Positions 44,775 through 54,193 are shown, numbered from the stretch's first letter. The stretch is 64,000 nt of DNA from Sphingomonas sp. NFR04 (GCF_900114095.1 NZ_FORV01000005.1:124001-188000), one strand, 5' to 3'. A program made the numbers and translations. Notes: generated from the letters alone by a model not told the origin.

Positions 44775-45718
44775 GCCTGAACCCCGCCCGCCGCACCGCG
44801 TTGCACGACGCCGCCCGCTGGGCGATGCGTGAGGACGAGGCGGTACTGCGCGAGGCCCCGCCCCCCGCCGCCGCCGAGGTGCAGGCGATGCTCGACGATC
44901 GCGCGCTGTCCGACGCGATGGCACAGCTGCCGCGCCTGTCCGATGCCGACATCCGCGCACTGCGCACCCGCCGCCGCGCTGCGATCGGCACCGGCGGGAT
45001 GCTCGGCATCGCCGCGGTGCTCGGCATCGGCGGCTGGCATGCGGGCTGGTACCGCGCCGCCCCTGCCCCGCTCCATTACGAGACCGCGCGCGGCCAGATG
45101 CTCGACGTGGCGCTGGCCGACGGCTCGTCGGTCCACCTCAACGGCGCGACCAGCCTCGACGTGACGCTGGAAGACCATCGCCGCAGCGTGACGATGCAGC
45201 GCGGCGAGGCCTATTTCGACGTCGCGCATTTGCCCGATCGCCCCTTCACGGTCCATGCGGGCGGCGCGGCGACCCAGGTGCTCGGCACCGCCTTCAATAT
45301 CGACATCGCGGCGGGCGGCGTGCGGCTCGCGGTCTATCGCGGCAAGGTGCGCTTCGGCGATGCGGCGGCGGCGGTGATCGTCCCCGCCGGCTGGCGGACC
45401 CGCTTCGCCGAGGGCCGCGCCCAGCCGCCGACCCGCTTCGACGCCGCGCAGAAGGACTGGCGCGACGGCTGGCTCGACATCGACGCGATGCCGCTCACCG
45501 ATCTGGTCGACGCGCTCAACCGCCGCGGCGGCCCGCTGATCGCCCCGCCGCCGCCCAGCCTGCGCGGCCTCGCGGTCTCGGGCCGCTTCCGGCTGGATTC
45601 CCCCCAGGCGCTGCTCGACGCGATGGGGCTCGCCTATGGCTTCCGCACCGCGCGCGCGGGTGGGCAGTTGCGGCTCGAACCCACCGCCGGCGACGACGCC
45701 AATCCGTCACGCCCATGA
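44771..45718 (+). CDS. FecR-family anti-sigma regulator
   Basis: A 315-residue inner-membrane protein. The N-terminal cytoplasmic part binds sigma. One membrane helix (~72-90, AIGTGGMLGIAAVLGIGG) is present. The periplasmic FecR domain (~100-195) contains LADGSSVHLNGATSLDVTLE, RGEAYFDVAH and GTAFNIDI. The C-terminal ~80 residues (VDALNRRGGPLIAPP...VSGRFRL) look like a secretin/STN-type module. It should relay the signal from the TonB receptor's STN domain to the sigma factor. Confidence 0.92.
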   Translation: MSLNPARRTALHDAARWAMREDEAVLREAPPPAAAEVQAMLDDRALSDAMAQLPRLSDADIRALRTRRRAAIGTGGMLGIAAVLGIGGWHAGWYRAAPAPLHYETARGQMLDVALADGSSVHLNGATSLDVTLEDHRRSVTMQRGEAYFDVAHLPDRPFTVHAGGAATQVLGTAFNIDIAAGGVRLAVYRGKVRFGDAAAAVIVPAGWRTRFAEGRAQPPTRFDAAQKDWRDGWLDIDAMPLTDLVDALNRRGGPLIAPPPPSLRGLAVSGRFRLDSPQALLDAMGLAYGFRTARAGGQLRLEPTAGDDANPSRP

Positions 45719-45815
45719 CACTGAAACGTAACAAAATTCTTTTGTCCGGAAGCTGATCTGCCCCCGTCTTCCTCGCTAACGGCGCACCCGCGCCGGAGCG
45801 GAGGGAAGACCAACA

Positions 45816-48812
45816 ATGACTCGCATCCAGGGGATTTCACGCATGGCACTCGCCATCCTGCTGGCAGCGCCCGCGATCGCGCAGGCGCATGCCGCCGACG
45901 CGACGATGGCGGCGCAGCGCCGGTTCGACATCGCGCCGAGCGATCTGCGCGCGGCGATCTCGCAATTCTCGCAGGCGACCGGCCTGCAGGTCGTCGTGGC
46001 GCCCAGCGCCGTCGCCGGCCGCCGCACCGCCGGCGTGCGCGGTGCCCTCACCGTTCGCGCCGCACTCGACCAGCTGCTGCGCGGCTCGAACCTCAGCGCC
46101 GCGGTGCATGGCGGCATCGTCGTGCTAACCCCGTCGCGCGCCGCCGCCCCGGCCGCGCGCCGCATCGTCCGCAGCGAAGCCCCCGCCCCGCTCGCCGCGG
46201 CACCGGTGCAGACCGCGCAGGCGGACCCGCAGGATCCGGACACTGCCGAGATCGTCGTCTCCGGCTATCGCGAGAGCATCACAGCCGCGCAAGAGCTCAA
46301 GCGCCGCGCGGTGGGTGCCGAGGACGACATCGTCGCGACCGATATCGCCGCCTTTCCCGACCTGAACCTGGCGGAATCGCTCCAGCGCGTGCCGGGCATC
46401 ACCATCACCCGCGACAGCGGCGAAGGCCGCCAGATCGCGCTGCGCGGCCTCGGCGCCGACTTCACCCGCACCCAGCTCAACGGCATGGAAGTGCTGGGCA
46501 ACACTGCCTCGGGCATGGACAATCGCGGCTCGGTCAGCCGCTCGCGCTCGTTCGACTACAGCCTGTTCGCCTCCGAACTGTTCAACCGTATCGCGGTGCA
46601 GAAATCCTATGCGGCCGAGCAGGACGAAGGCGGCCTCGCCGGCACGGTGCAGCTCACCACCGCCAAGCCGTTCGACTATAGCGGCAACAAGTTCGTCGTC
46701 TCCGCCAAGGGCCAGACCAACAGCAACGCCCCCGGCGTGACGCCGCGCGCGGTGGCGCTCGCCTCGGTCCGCTCGGGCGATTGGGGGGCGCTGGTCTCGG
46801 TCGCCTACAGCAAGATCAAGAGCAACGAGTACGGCTATCGCAACTGGGGCTGGGGCCCGACCAAGTACGGCGCGAAGAATATCGGCGCCGAGATCGATGC
46901 CGACACGCGTGCCAAGCTGCTCGCCGGCGTCTACCAGCCGACCGCCCAGTCGCCCTCGACCTGGTACACCGATCGCCAGCGCCTCGGCGTGACCTCCTCG
47001 GTCCAGTACCATCCGGGCGAGAATTTCAAGCTCGACGTCGACTTCCTCTATGGCCGTCTCTGGGATCATCGCGACGATTATGCACTGGCCACCGCGGGCA
47101 GCAACCCGCTGACCGGCTCGACCGTCAACGGCACCCAGGTGATCCACAGCGCGGTGATCGACGACACCAACACCCTGCGCGCGGCGAGCTATACCAGCAT
47201 CGACCTGCGCTCCGAGCACCACATCGTCGAGAACCACACCGATTTCTACCAGGGCGTCGCCAACCTCAGCTGGAAGCTCGGCGACCGGCTGACCCTGCGC
47301 GCGCTCGGTGGCTATGAGGAATCGGATTTCGGCCAGCCGGTGTTCGACAAGGTCTTCATGGAGGCCAAGCAGACCGCGTTCAGCTACGACACGCGTCCGC
47401 AGATCCCGGTCAACACCTATGGCATCGCGATCACCGATCCGAACCTGTGGACCGTCCAGCGGCTCGACGTGCAGGAAAACAGGATCGTCAACCGCTACAC
47501 CAACGGCAAGCTCAGCGCCGATTATGCGCTGGGCGACGGGCTGATCTTCAAGGCGGGCGGCGCCTACAAGCACTTCACCAACAGCGGTTACACTTGGGCC
47601 AACAAGGTGTTCCACAACGTGCCGGCGAACGTGCCCGTGTCGAACGACCTGAAGCAGCTGGTCGGCCCCAAGACGCTGCTCCAGTACATCGTCGGCAATG
47701 TCGACGGCGTCTATGCCGCGATCGGCGACAAGCGCAACCTCACCGCCGCCAACCTCCAAGCGGGCAGCGACTACAAGGTCGACGAAAAGACCTGGAACGG
47801 CTTCGCCCAGCTCGATCTCGACACCATGGTCGGCGGCATGCGGCTGCGCGCCAATGCCGGCCTGCGCTATTATTCCACCGATCTCACCTCGTCGGGCAAT
47901 CTCGCGGTCGGCACCGCCTTCGTGCCGGTGGTCATCAAGGACAACAGCCATGGCTGGCTGCCCGCCGCCAACCTCGCGCTCGACCTGACCAAGAGCCTCG
48001 TGTTCCGCCTCAGCGCCGATCGCAACATCAACCGCCCGGGCCTGGGCGACCTCGCCGCGGCGGGATCGATCACCACCCGCCCGAACGGCGGCAGCCTCAG
48101 CCTCGGCAACCCCTTCCTCAAGCCCTTCAAGGCGACCTCGGTCGAGACCTCGCTCGAATGGTATATGGACAGCCGCGGCTTCGCTTCGGCCGGCTTCTTC
48201 TACAAGAACATGGACAGCTATATCTCGCCGAGCACGACGACGATCCCCTATGGCCAGACCGGCCTGCCGCTGTCGCTGCTGATCCAGGGCCAGGACGCCA
48301 ACACCCCCTATGACGTGAGCCAGCCGATCAACGGCCCGGGCGCGGACATCAAGGGCGTGGAAGTGGCCGTGCAGCACGACTTCACCTTCCTGCCCGCGCC
48401 CTTCGATCACCTCGGCGTCACCGCCAACGGCACCTGGTTCGAGGGCAAGCAGCAGGGCAAGGTGGGCAACAGCTTCGTCACGCTGCCGCTGTTCAACCTC
48501 TCCAAATGGGCGGCGAACGCGACGCTCTATTACGAGGACCAAAGCTGGGGCATCCGCGTCTCGGACGCCTATCGCAGCAAATATTACACCGGCCTCGGCA
48601 CGGTGGGGAATGTGGGCGACTGGATCCGCGGCACCCACAATATCGACGCCCAGGCCCATGTGAACCTGCGCCCGGGCATCCGCCTGATCGCGGAGGGCAT
48701 CAACCTCACCAACGTGCCGATCGAGCAGTTCGCCGGTGGCGCGATCGCACGCCGCGTGGTCTACACCACCAGCGGCCGCACCTTCACGCTGGGCTTCAGC
48801 GCGGAGTTCTGA
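45816..48812 (+). CDS. TonB-dependent receptor with N-terminal STN signalling domain
   Basis: A 998-residue outer-membrane transducer. Signal peptide ~1-28. STN domain ~33-105 (FDIAPSDLRAAISQFSQATG, VRAALDQLLRGSNL). A TonB-box-like EIVVSGYRES lies near 147-156. The plug is ~170-280 (LAESLQRVPGITITRDSGEG, ALRGLGADFTRTQLNGMEVL). The barrel ends in FTLGFSAEF with terminal Phe. ATG 45816 follows GGAGGGAAG. With the sigma-FecR pair it forms one regulatory unit. The ligand is not readable from sequence; sphingomonad receptors of this class often take carbohydrates or siderophores. Confidence 0.93.
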   Translation: MTRIQGISRMALAILLAAPAIAQAHAADATMAAQRRFDIAPSDLRAAISQFSQATGLQVVVAPSAVAGRRTAGVRGALTVRAALDQLLRGSNLSAAVHGGIVVLTPSRAAAPAARRIVRSEAPAPLAAAPVQTAQADPQDPDTAEIVVSGYRESITAAQELKRRAVGAEDDIVATDIAAFPDLNLAESLQRVPGITITRDSGEGRQIALRGLGADFTRTQLNGMEVLGNTASGMDNRGSVSRSRSFDYSLFASELFNRIAVQKSYAAEQDEGGLAGTVQLTTAKPFDYSGNKFVVSAKGQTNSNAPGVTPRAVALASVRSGDWGALVSVAYSKIKSNEYGYRNWGWGPTKYGAKNIGAEIDADTRAKLLAGVYQPTAQSPSTWYTDRQRLGVTSSVQYHPGENFKLDVDFLYGRLWDHRDDYALATAGSNPLTGSTVNGTQVIHSAVIDDTNTLRAASYTSIDLRSEHHIVENHTDFYQGVANLSWKLGDRLTLRALGGYEESDFGQPVFDKVFMEAKQTAFSYDTRPQIPVNTYGIAITDPNLWTVQRLDVQENRIVNRYTNGKLSADYALGDGLIFKAGGAYKHFTNSGYTWANKVFHNVPANVPVSNDLKQLVGPKTLLQYIVGNVDGVYAAIGDKRNLTAANLQAGSDYKVDEKTWNGFAQLDLDTMVGGMRLRANAGLRYYSTDLTSSGNLAVGTAFVPVVIKDNSHGWLPAANLALDLTKSLVFRLSADRNINRPGLGDLAAAGSITTRPNGGSLSLGNPFLKPFKATSVETSLEWYMDSRGFASAGFFYKNMDSYISPSTTTIPYGQTGLPLSLLIQGQDANTPYDVSQPINGPGADIKGVEVAVQHDFTFLPAPFDHLGVTANGTWFEGKQQGKVGNSFVTLPLFNLSKWAANATLYYEDQSWGIRVSDAYRSKYYTGLGTVGNVGDWIRGTHNIDAQAHVNLRPGIRLIAEGINLTNVPIEQFAGGAIARRVVYTTSGRTFTLGFSAEF

Positions 48813-48844
48813 GGCGAGACGGGCCGGTACGGACACCCTTTCCT

Positions 48845-48942
48845 TCGTCATCCCGGCGAAAGCCGGGATCCATTGGGGGCTCCGTACCGGCGCTTGCTGA
48901 CACCGAGAGGCGACTGGATCCCGGCTTTCGCCGGGATGACGC
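48845..48942. repeat. palindromic repeat, family C
   Basis: Arms CGTCATCCCGGCGAAAGCCG and CGGCTTTCGCCGGGATGACG are exact inverted copies, with GGATCCA / TGGATCC next to them. It lies just after the TonB receptor gene. Confidence 0.88.
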
Positions 48943-48960
48943 CCCAGAGCGGGCGCACGA

Positions 48961-48998
48961 AAAAGGGCGGCAGCGGCAACCCCCGCTGCCGCCCTTTT
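48961..48998. terminator. bidirectional rho-independent terminator
   Basis: A 16-bp perfect stem (AAAAGGGCGGCAGCGG / CCGCTGCCGCCCTTTT) with a 6-nt loop. A-tract and T-tract flanks let it serve both the TonB receptor gene and the convergent gene ending at 49004. Confidence 0.92.
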
Positions 48999-49003
48999 GC
49001 CGT

Positions 49004-49468
49004 TCAGCCCCGCGGGCGCCCTTGCGCGACGGGCAGGCGGATGTGGAACAGGTTCTCCGACACTTCCTCCATCTGCACCGGCCCGGTGGCGGTGTAGCCC
49101 AGCGCCTCGATCGTGTGCGCCAGGCCGCCGAGCAGCATCGCCTGCCGCGTGGCGAGAAAGGCGTCGTCGGTGGGCGGCGGGATCGTCGCGGTGACCGCGC
49201 AGCCGCGTACGTCGCAGCCGAACGCCACCTCGCGCAGCAGTGGGTACGCCCGGCGGACCTGCGCCTCCGCCAGCGCGGGCGCGGCGGCGAGTGCGAGCGG
49301 CGCTCCCTCCCTCCGGGCCACTGGTGGCATCGGCGTGGGCCCGGCCGAGATGGTGACGACCCCTTGCGGCGAGGTCGGCGGCGGCGATCCCGCGCTGCCG
49401 AGCAACCCATAGCCCGCCGCCAGCGCCGCCAGCGCGGCGCCTGCGAGCAGCAGCGGCATCCGTTTCAT
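49004..49468 (-). CDS. exported or anchored protein of unknown function
   Basis: 154 residues with an N-terminal hydrophobic signal or anchor (LLLAGAALAALAAGYGLLGS). The domain includes EVAFGCDVRGCAVTATIPPP, giving a probable disulfide, and GGLAHTIEALGYTATGPVQM. No known family is recognised. It converges on the shared terminator and is 60 bp downstream of the NLP gene, so co-transcription is possible. Confidence 0.6.
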   Translation of the reverse strand: MKRMPLLLAGAALAALAAGYGLLGSAGSPPPTSPQGVVTISAGPTPMPPVARREGAPLALAAAPALAEAQVRRAYPLLREVAFGCDVRGCAVTATIPPPTDDAFLATRQAMLLGGLAHTIEALGYTATGPVQMEEVSENLFHIRLPVAQGRPRG

Positions 49469-49528
49469 GTCCCGTACTCCATGGCCGAGATCCCCGCGCC
49501 ACCCGAAGGCAACGCGGGGACCATCCGA

Positions 49529-50389
49529 TCAGCAGATCGTCGAACCGGCCGGGCAGCCCGGCGAGTTGGACCCGGAATCGCTGTTCGGATCGAAGCCCGG
49601 GGTGATGCCGGTGTTCAGCGCTCCCGCGAGCGAGGACGCGAAGCGCGCATCCTTGATCTCGAAATTGCCGCTGCCGAAATCGTAGTTGGCGATGGCATTG
49701 CGCACGGCGAGCGAGGGATAGCCGTTCCAGCTGACCAGCGGCTGGACCACCCAGCTGCCGGTGCCGTTTTCGGGCGGCTCATCCCCGCCATCGGTCTTCG
49801 AGAAGCGGAACAGGTGCGAGAAGCCCAAGGTCTCGTAGTGGAAGACCATCTTCACATGCTGGTTGCCGGTCGCGTCGCTCTGGAAGCGGAGCTGGCCGTC
49901 CTTGGTGGCGCGCGTGTCCCACTTGCCGTGCGAATCGCGGCTCACGCCGACGACGCTGCTGTTCGCGCCCGCATCGGTGGTCCAGACGATGATCGTCTCC
50001 CAGTCATAGGCGTGCGAGAAGTCGGACTGCCAGAAATAGGCATAGACCCGCGCGCAATAGCCATTGTTGCAGCGGGCGCGGACATAGGCGTTGCTGGTGC
50101 GCAGATAGTCGGAATTGCGGCACGAGGCCGGCGGCTTGGTCGCGTAGGTCGAGGCCTTGGGGCTGATCGCGCCCGAGGCGTTCACCGCGGGCACGTTGAA
50201 GCAGACATCGGTGTCGAAATCGAGCGCGGGCTGGAAGCGCTTGTCGAGTGCGGTGGCGAGTTCCGGCAGCGGCGCGACGGGGGCCGGCCAGCCCTGCGCG
50301 TGCGCCTGGAAGGGCAGCACGGCAAGCGCGGCGAGCGCCGCCCTGGGCAGAAGATGACGGGTGGTGGCGGTGGTACGTCCCTTGGTCAT
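49529..50389 (-). CDS. NPP1 / NLP (necrosis- and ethylene-inducing protein-like) secreted protein
   Basis: A 286-residue secreted protein with a signal peptide ending LPFQAHAQG (~32). The body matches the NLP fold: LDFDTDVCFNVPAVNASG near its start, ARVYAYFWQSDFSHAYDWET (~114-132), KMVFHYETLGFSHLF and FASSLAGALNTG at the end. The family heptapeptide GHRHDWE appears as SHAYDWE (125-131): the His, Asp and Glu that bind the metal in known NLPs are kept, while Gly, Arg and the second His are changed. NLPs permeabilise plant membranes. ATG 50389 has GGAGATC upstream. Confidence 0.85.
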   Translation of the reverse strand: MTKGRTTATTRHLLPRAALAALAVLPFQAHAQGWPAPVAPLPELATALDKRFQPALDFDTDVCFNVPAVNASGAISPKASTYATKPPASCRNSDYLRTSNAYVRARCNNGYCARVYAYFWQSDFSHAYDWETIIVWTTDAGANSSVVGVSRDSHGKWDTRATKDGQLRFQSDATGNQHVKMVFHYETLGFSHLFRFSKTDGGDEPPENGTGSWVVQPLVSWNGYPSLAVRNAIANYDFGSGNFEIKDARFASSLAGALNTGITPGFDPNSDSGSNSPGCPAGSTIC

Positions 50390-50783
50390 ACGATCTCCAT
50401 GCAGGTCCCAGAGCGGCTGCGCGTTACATGCGTCCATCGGCCGCGAGGGACCGCCCACGACCTGGAAGTTCAGGAAATCGAGGCGAACGGGCGTCGCGCG
50501 GATGCGCGGCCCGTCTCCGTGCTCAGCAGGAAGACGGGCTGACGTGCAGATCCGGACAATTTAAATGTGCGTGGGACGCGCTACGGGAGCGGAGCGCACA
50601 CATCGCGGCTTCCTCAGCGGAACATCGCCTAACCGACTAATAACGTTACCGCTTGCGTCCCGCTTATGGTAAACGCTGCACCATGGCCAGCATATCGCTC
50701 CGATCCCCGGATGTCGTCATGGGGGTTCGGCATGAATATGCGGCAAGGCCTGTGCATCTACCTGCGTTGTCATTGGGGGAAAT
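50390..50783. other. 394-bp divergent intergenic region without a supported gene
   Basis: It lies between the NLP gene (minus) and the PEP-CTERM gene (plus) and must hold both promoters. It is AT-richer near 50620-50680 (CTAACCGACTAATAACGTTA). No repeat or RNA gene is recognised. Confidence 0.5.
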
Positions 50784-51317
50784 ATGATAAGAAGCATAGT
50801 GGCGCTGGCTCTGGCCTTCCTCGCAACACCCGCTGTCGCCACCACCTATGTCGGCACATCCTCAACAAGCACCGTGATCGATATACCAGGACTTTCTACG
50901 CCGGGTACGTATCGTTTGAGTTTTAGCTTTAGCCGTCCGATCTTCGTGGGATTTGAGTCTTACATCTATTACGAGTTTTCGTGGTATCAGGATGGAGAGT
51001 ACATCGCGAGCGACGACGGTCCTGCCTTCTTCTCCTACTTCCCAGATGAACCGATGCAGTCCGGTTCGATATTGTGGACCGTTCTCGGCCCCTATCGTGG
51101 TTGGCAGGGCGACATTCTTGAAGTGGGCTATTACCGCGTCGACGGAAACCACTTGTCCTTTGGCGACCCGGACGATCCGAGCCCGTACAGCTATCGGGTT
51201 GATGTAACCTCCGTGCCCGAACCTGCACAATGGACGCTGCTGATCACCGGCTTCGGCCTTGCCGGCGCGGCGTTGCGGCGTGTCCGCACCAGCACCCGTT
51301 CGGCAGCGACCGCCTGA
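50784..51317 (+). CDS. PEPxxWA-CTERM sorting domain protein
   Basis: A 177-residue exported protein. The signal peptide (1-19) ends ATPAVAT. The body is Tyr/Phe/Ser/Asp-rich (FVGFESYIYYEFSWYQDGEY) and probably beta. It ends with VPEPAQWTLLITGFGLAGAA and RRVRTSTR, where Trp is followed by Thr rather than Ala. ATG 50784 has GGGGGAA upstream. Codon use is less GC-rich than its neighbours, suggesting different ancestry. Role unknown. Confidence 0.87.
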   Translation: MIRSIVALALAFLATPAVATTYVGTSSTSTVIDIPGLSTPGTYRLSFSFSRPIFVGFESYIYYEFSWYQDGEYIASDDGPAFFSYFPDEPMQSGSILWTVLGPYRGWQGDILEVGYYRVDGNHLSFGDPDDPSPYSYRVDVTSVPEPAQWTLLITGFGLAGAALRRVRTSTRSAATA

Positions 51318-51341
51318 TGGCACAGCGCGCCGACGCCGGCA

Positions 51342-53279
51342 TCAGGCCTGCGCGGGCGCGAGCTTCCAGTAGGTCGCGTAGCGCTCGTGCGCGATGCGGT
51401 GATAGGGGATCAGGCGCACCGGCGCGCCGTCGGCAGCAGCGAGCGTGAACTCGAGCGGCTTCGCCCCCGGCCGGATCGCCGCCGCCAGCGCGGCCGGATC
51501 GCCCGCCAGCACCGGCACCTGCACCGGCGCGTCATTGTAGCGGCCATATTCGCGCTCGTTGACGACGATGTCCGCCCCCGGCGCCAGTCCCTGCGCCCCC
51601 AGCGCGCCCGCCAGCACCAGCGGGCCATAGGTGAACGCAACCACATCGGGTGCCGAAGGCGCGCTCTCGAACCCGGCTTCCATCACCAGCTGCAGCTCGA
51701 CCGTGTCGCCATCCTGCCAGCGCCGCGCGAGCTCGATCCGGCTGCCGGGCGCGACCGAACGCGCCGCGACCGCGCCGTTGACCCGCACGGTGGCGGTGCG
51801 GCTCCAGCGCGGGTGGCGCAGGCTGAGCGTCAGCTCCGCCGGCTTGGCCAGCTTCCAGCGCAGCGTCGTGCGCGGCTCTTCGGGGAAGCGGGTCTCCTGG
51901 ACCAGCTCGGCGCCCTTCTCGCGCCAGCGCACGGTCGAGGGCAGGAACAGGTTCACGTAGAGCGCGCGCTCGTCGTGGAAGTAGATCGAGTCCCGATACT
52001 TCACATGGTTTTCCATGCCGGTGCCGGTGCAGCACCAGAAGCTGTGCTCGGGGGTATGGTAGAGCTTCATGTAGCCCGGCCGTGCGCCCTGGAAATAGGT
52101 CGCCATGCCGCTGTCCGGGTCCTGCGAGGCGAGGATGCCGTTGAACAGCGTCCGCTCGTAATAATCGGCATATTCGGGGCGCGGTTCGTGGAGGAACAGA
52201 CCGCGGGTGAGCTTGAGCATGTTGTGCTGGCAGCAGGTCTCCGATCCCTTGGCCGAGAAGACATGCTTCTCGAAGTCCGCCATCGCGAAGAAATGCTCGT
52301 TGTCGCCATGCCCGCCGGTGGCGAAGGAGCGGGTTTCCGCCACCGTCTTCCAGAAAAAGGCCGCGGCATCGCGGTAGCTGGCGTCGCCGGTCGTCTCGTA
52401 GACTCGGTGGAAGCCGACCACCTTGGGCACCTGGGTGTTGGCGTGGAGCCCGTCGAGATGGTCCTGCGCCTTGGCGAGCGGAGTCAGCAGCGCCTTGTGC
52501 GAGAAACGCTCGGACAGCGTGCGATAGTCGGCCTTGCCGGTCATCGCGTAGAGATCGGCATAGACTTCGTTCATGCCGCCATGCTCGGTCTCGAGCATCG
52601 CCTCGAACTCGGCGTCCGACAGCGGCCGGCACGCCACCACGCCCCAGTCGGCGAGGCGGAGCAGCGTCGCGCGGGCGGGGGCGCTGTCGGCGAGCAGCGC
52701 GCCGTCGCGCAGGCCCGCATAGACCTTGTGCAGCGTATACCAGGGCACGCCGCTGATCTTCTCGCCGCGCAGATGCGCCGCGACCACCGCCGCGCCGTCG
52801 GGGAAGGCAGTGACGAGGCCGCTCTTCGCCGCGTCCTGGCAGGCCCCGAGTTCGGTCGCGATATAATCGATGCGCTTCTTGTATTCGGGCTTGGCGGTCG
52901 AGCGGAAGGCGAGCGCGCAGGCCGAGAGATAATGGCCGAGCGTATGTCCCTGGCAATGGATGTCCGCCCAGAGCGGATCGGATTCCCAGCCGCCATAGGC
53001 GGGCGCCTTGGGGCTGAGCCCGGCATTGACGCGGAACTGGTGGAGCAGCCGGTCGGGCTCGAGCCGCAGCAGATAGGCCTCGGTCGCGCGCTGGGCGTGG
53101 AGGAAGGGGCCCTCGCCCAAGGTCACGTCCGCGATGTCGAACGGCTGGAGCCTGGCCGGGGCAGCGGGCGCGGGAGCCGTCTCCGCTGCGGCCGGGAGCG
53201 GCACGCCCAGCCCGCCGATCGCAACCGCGCCGCTGCCCGTGCCGGCGAGAAATGCCCGCCGCGACGTTTCGATACCCAT
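51342..53279 (-). CDS. glycoside hydrolase family 127 (beta-L-arabinofuranosidase-type)
   Basis: A 645-residue enzyme with a Tat-like signal (SRRAFLAGTG, then a hydrophobic stretch to ~32). The catalytic barrel contains ADIHCQGHTLGHYLSACALA and YTLHKVYAGLRDG. Zinc-site residues seen in GH127 are present: Glu-x-Cys in GSETCC (E347, C349) and the CC pair in FWCCTGTGMENH (C416, C417), of which the first is the expected nucleophile. It probably releases L-arabinofuranose from plant glycans or glycoproteins in the periplasm. Beta-sandwich C-terminal half. Confidence 0.9.
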   Translation of the reverse strand: MGIETSRRAFLAGTGSGAVAIGGLGVPLPAAAETAPAPAAPARLQPFDIADVTLGEGPFLHAQRATEAYLLRLEPDRLLHQFRVNAGLSPKAPAYGGWESDPLWADIHCQGHTLGHYLSACALAFRSTAKPEYKKRIDYIATELGACQDAAKSGLVTAFPDGAAVVAAHLRGEKISGVPWYTLHKVYAGLRDGALLADSAPARATLLRLADWGVVACRPLSDAEFEAMLETEHGGMNEVYADLYAMTGKADYRTLSERFSHKALLTPLAKAQDHLDGLHANTQVPKVVGFHRVYETTGDASYRDAAAFFWKTVAETRSFATGGHGDNEHFFAMADFEKHVFSAKGSETCCQHNMLKLTRGLFLHEPRPEYADYYERTLFNGILASQDPDSGMATYFQGARPGYMKLYHTPEHSFWCCTGTGMENHVKYRDSIYFHDERALYVNLFLPSTVRWREKGAELVQETRFPEEPRTTLRWKLAKPAELTLSLRHPRWSRTATVRVNGAVAARSVAPGSRIELARRWQDGDTVELQLVMEAGFESAPSAPDVVAFTYGPLVLAGALGAQGLAPGADIVVNEREYGRYNDAPVQVPVLAGDPAALAAAIRPGAKPLEFTLAAADGAPVRLIPYHRIAHERYATYWKLAPAQA

Positions 53280-53416
53280 GCGCGCTACCCTCTCCGTGCG
53301 TCCGATTTACTCCGGGTTATCAGAGCCATTCCCCCTCGCCAACCCCGCGGGGCATTTCGCTGCGCCGCGCAAAAAGCGGCTTCCCAAACGCGCCCGCCTG
53401 CCCCAACCACGCGCAC

Positions 53417-54046
53417 ATGGTCGAAAAGATTCTGGGCATCCTTGCCACCTTCACCATCTGGGTCATCTCGAGCGGCGGCTATTTCGGCATCGCGGTGCTG
53501 ATGGCGATCGAATCCGCGTGCATCCCGCTGCCGTCGGAGATCATCATGCCGTTCGCCGGCTATCTGGTCTCGACCGGCCGGTTCGATCTGTATCTGGCGG
53601 CGACCGCAGGCGCGATCGGCTGCAACCTCGGATCGATCGTCGCCTATGAGGTCGGCAAGCGCGGCGGGCGGCCGCTGGCGCTGCGCTGGGGCAAATATCT
53701 GCTGATCGGCCCCGGCGAGATCGACGCGGCGGACCGCTTCTTCGCGCGCTATGGCAGCATCGCGGTGCTGATCGGCCGGCTGCTGCCGGTGATCCGCTCG
53801 TTCATCGCCTTCCCCGCCGGCGTCGCGCGGATGAAGCTGGTGCCGTTCCATGTCTACACCTTCCTCGGCAGCTGGCCCTGGTGCTTCGGCCTCGCCTGGG
53901 TGGGGATGACGCTGGGCGAGAAGTGGGACAGCGATCCCCGCATGAAGGCGGCGTTCCACAGCGCCGACGCACTGATCGGGGTGGTGCTGGTCGGGCTGGT
54001 GGCGTTCTACATCTGGCACCGCGTGCGCGGGCTGAAGCAGCGCTGA
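53417..54046 (+). CDS. DedA-family membrane protein
   Basis: A 209-residue protein with about five membrane segments. Motifs are ESACIPLPSEIIMPFAGYLV, GAIGCNLGSIVAYEVGKRGG, FARYGSIAVLIGRLLPVIRS and FIAFPAGVARM, the DedA core with conserved Glu, Arg and Pro. DedA proteins include undecaprenyl-phosphate or lipid flippases/scramblases. ATG 53417 (MVEKILGILATF). Confidence 0.92.
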   Translation: MVEKILGILATFTIWVISSGGYFGIAVLMAIESACIPLPSEIIMPFAGYLVSTGRFDLYLAATAGAIGCNLGSIVAYEVGKRGGRPLALRWGKYLLIGPGEIDAADRFFARYGSIAVLIGRLLPVIRSFIAFPAGVARMKLVPFHVYTFLGSWPWCFGLAWVGMTLGEKWDSDPRMKAAFHSADALIGVVLVGLVAFYIWHRVRGLKQR

Positions 54047-54056
54047 GAAGCGTAGA

Positions 54057-54193
54057 TCCTCCCCCGGAGGGGGAGGGGGACCGCCGCCGAAGGCGGTGGT
54101 GGAGGGGTGTCGACGCTGGTGTGGAGGTCTACCCCTCCAGCGTCGACACCCCTCCGTCGCGCTGCGCGCGCCACCTCCCCTTGCAGGGGAGGA
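54057..54193. repeat. palindromic repeat, family A
   Basis: Starts TCCTCCCCCGGAGGGGGAGG and ends CCTCCCCTTGCAGGGGAGGA. Inside is the inverted pair GGAGGGGTGTCGACGCTGG / CCAGCGTCGACACCCCTCC. It starts 11 bp after the dedA stop codon. Confidence 0.85.

Noticed and set aside
46125..49502. A 1125-residue antisense frame over the TonB receptor gene
   Set aside because: It is a GC-rich shadow with Arg/Ala/Gly bias and no domain; the plus-strand receptor is clear.
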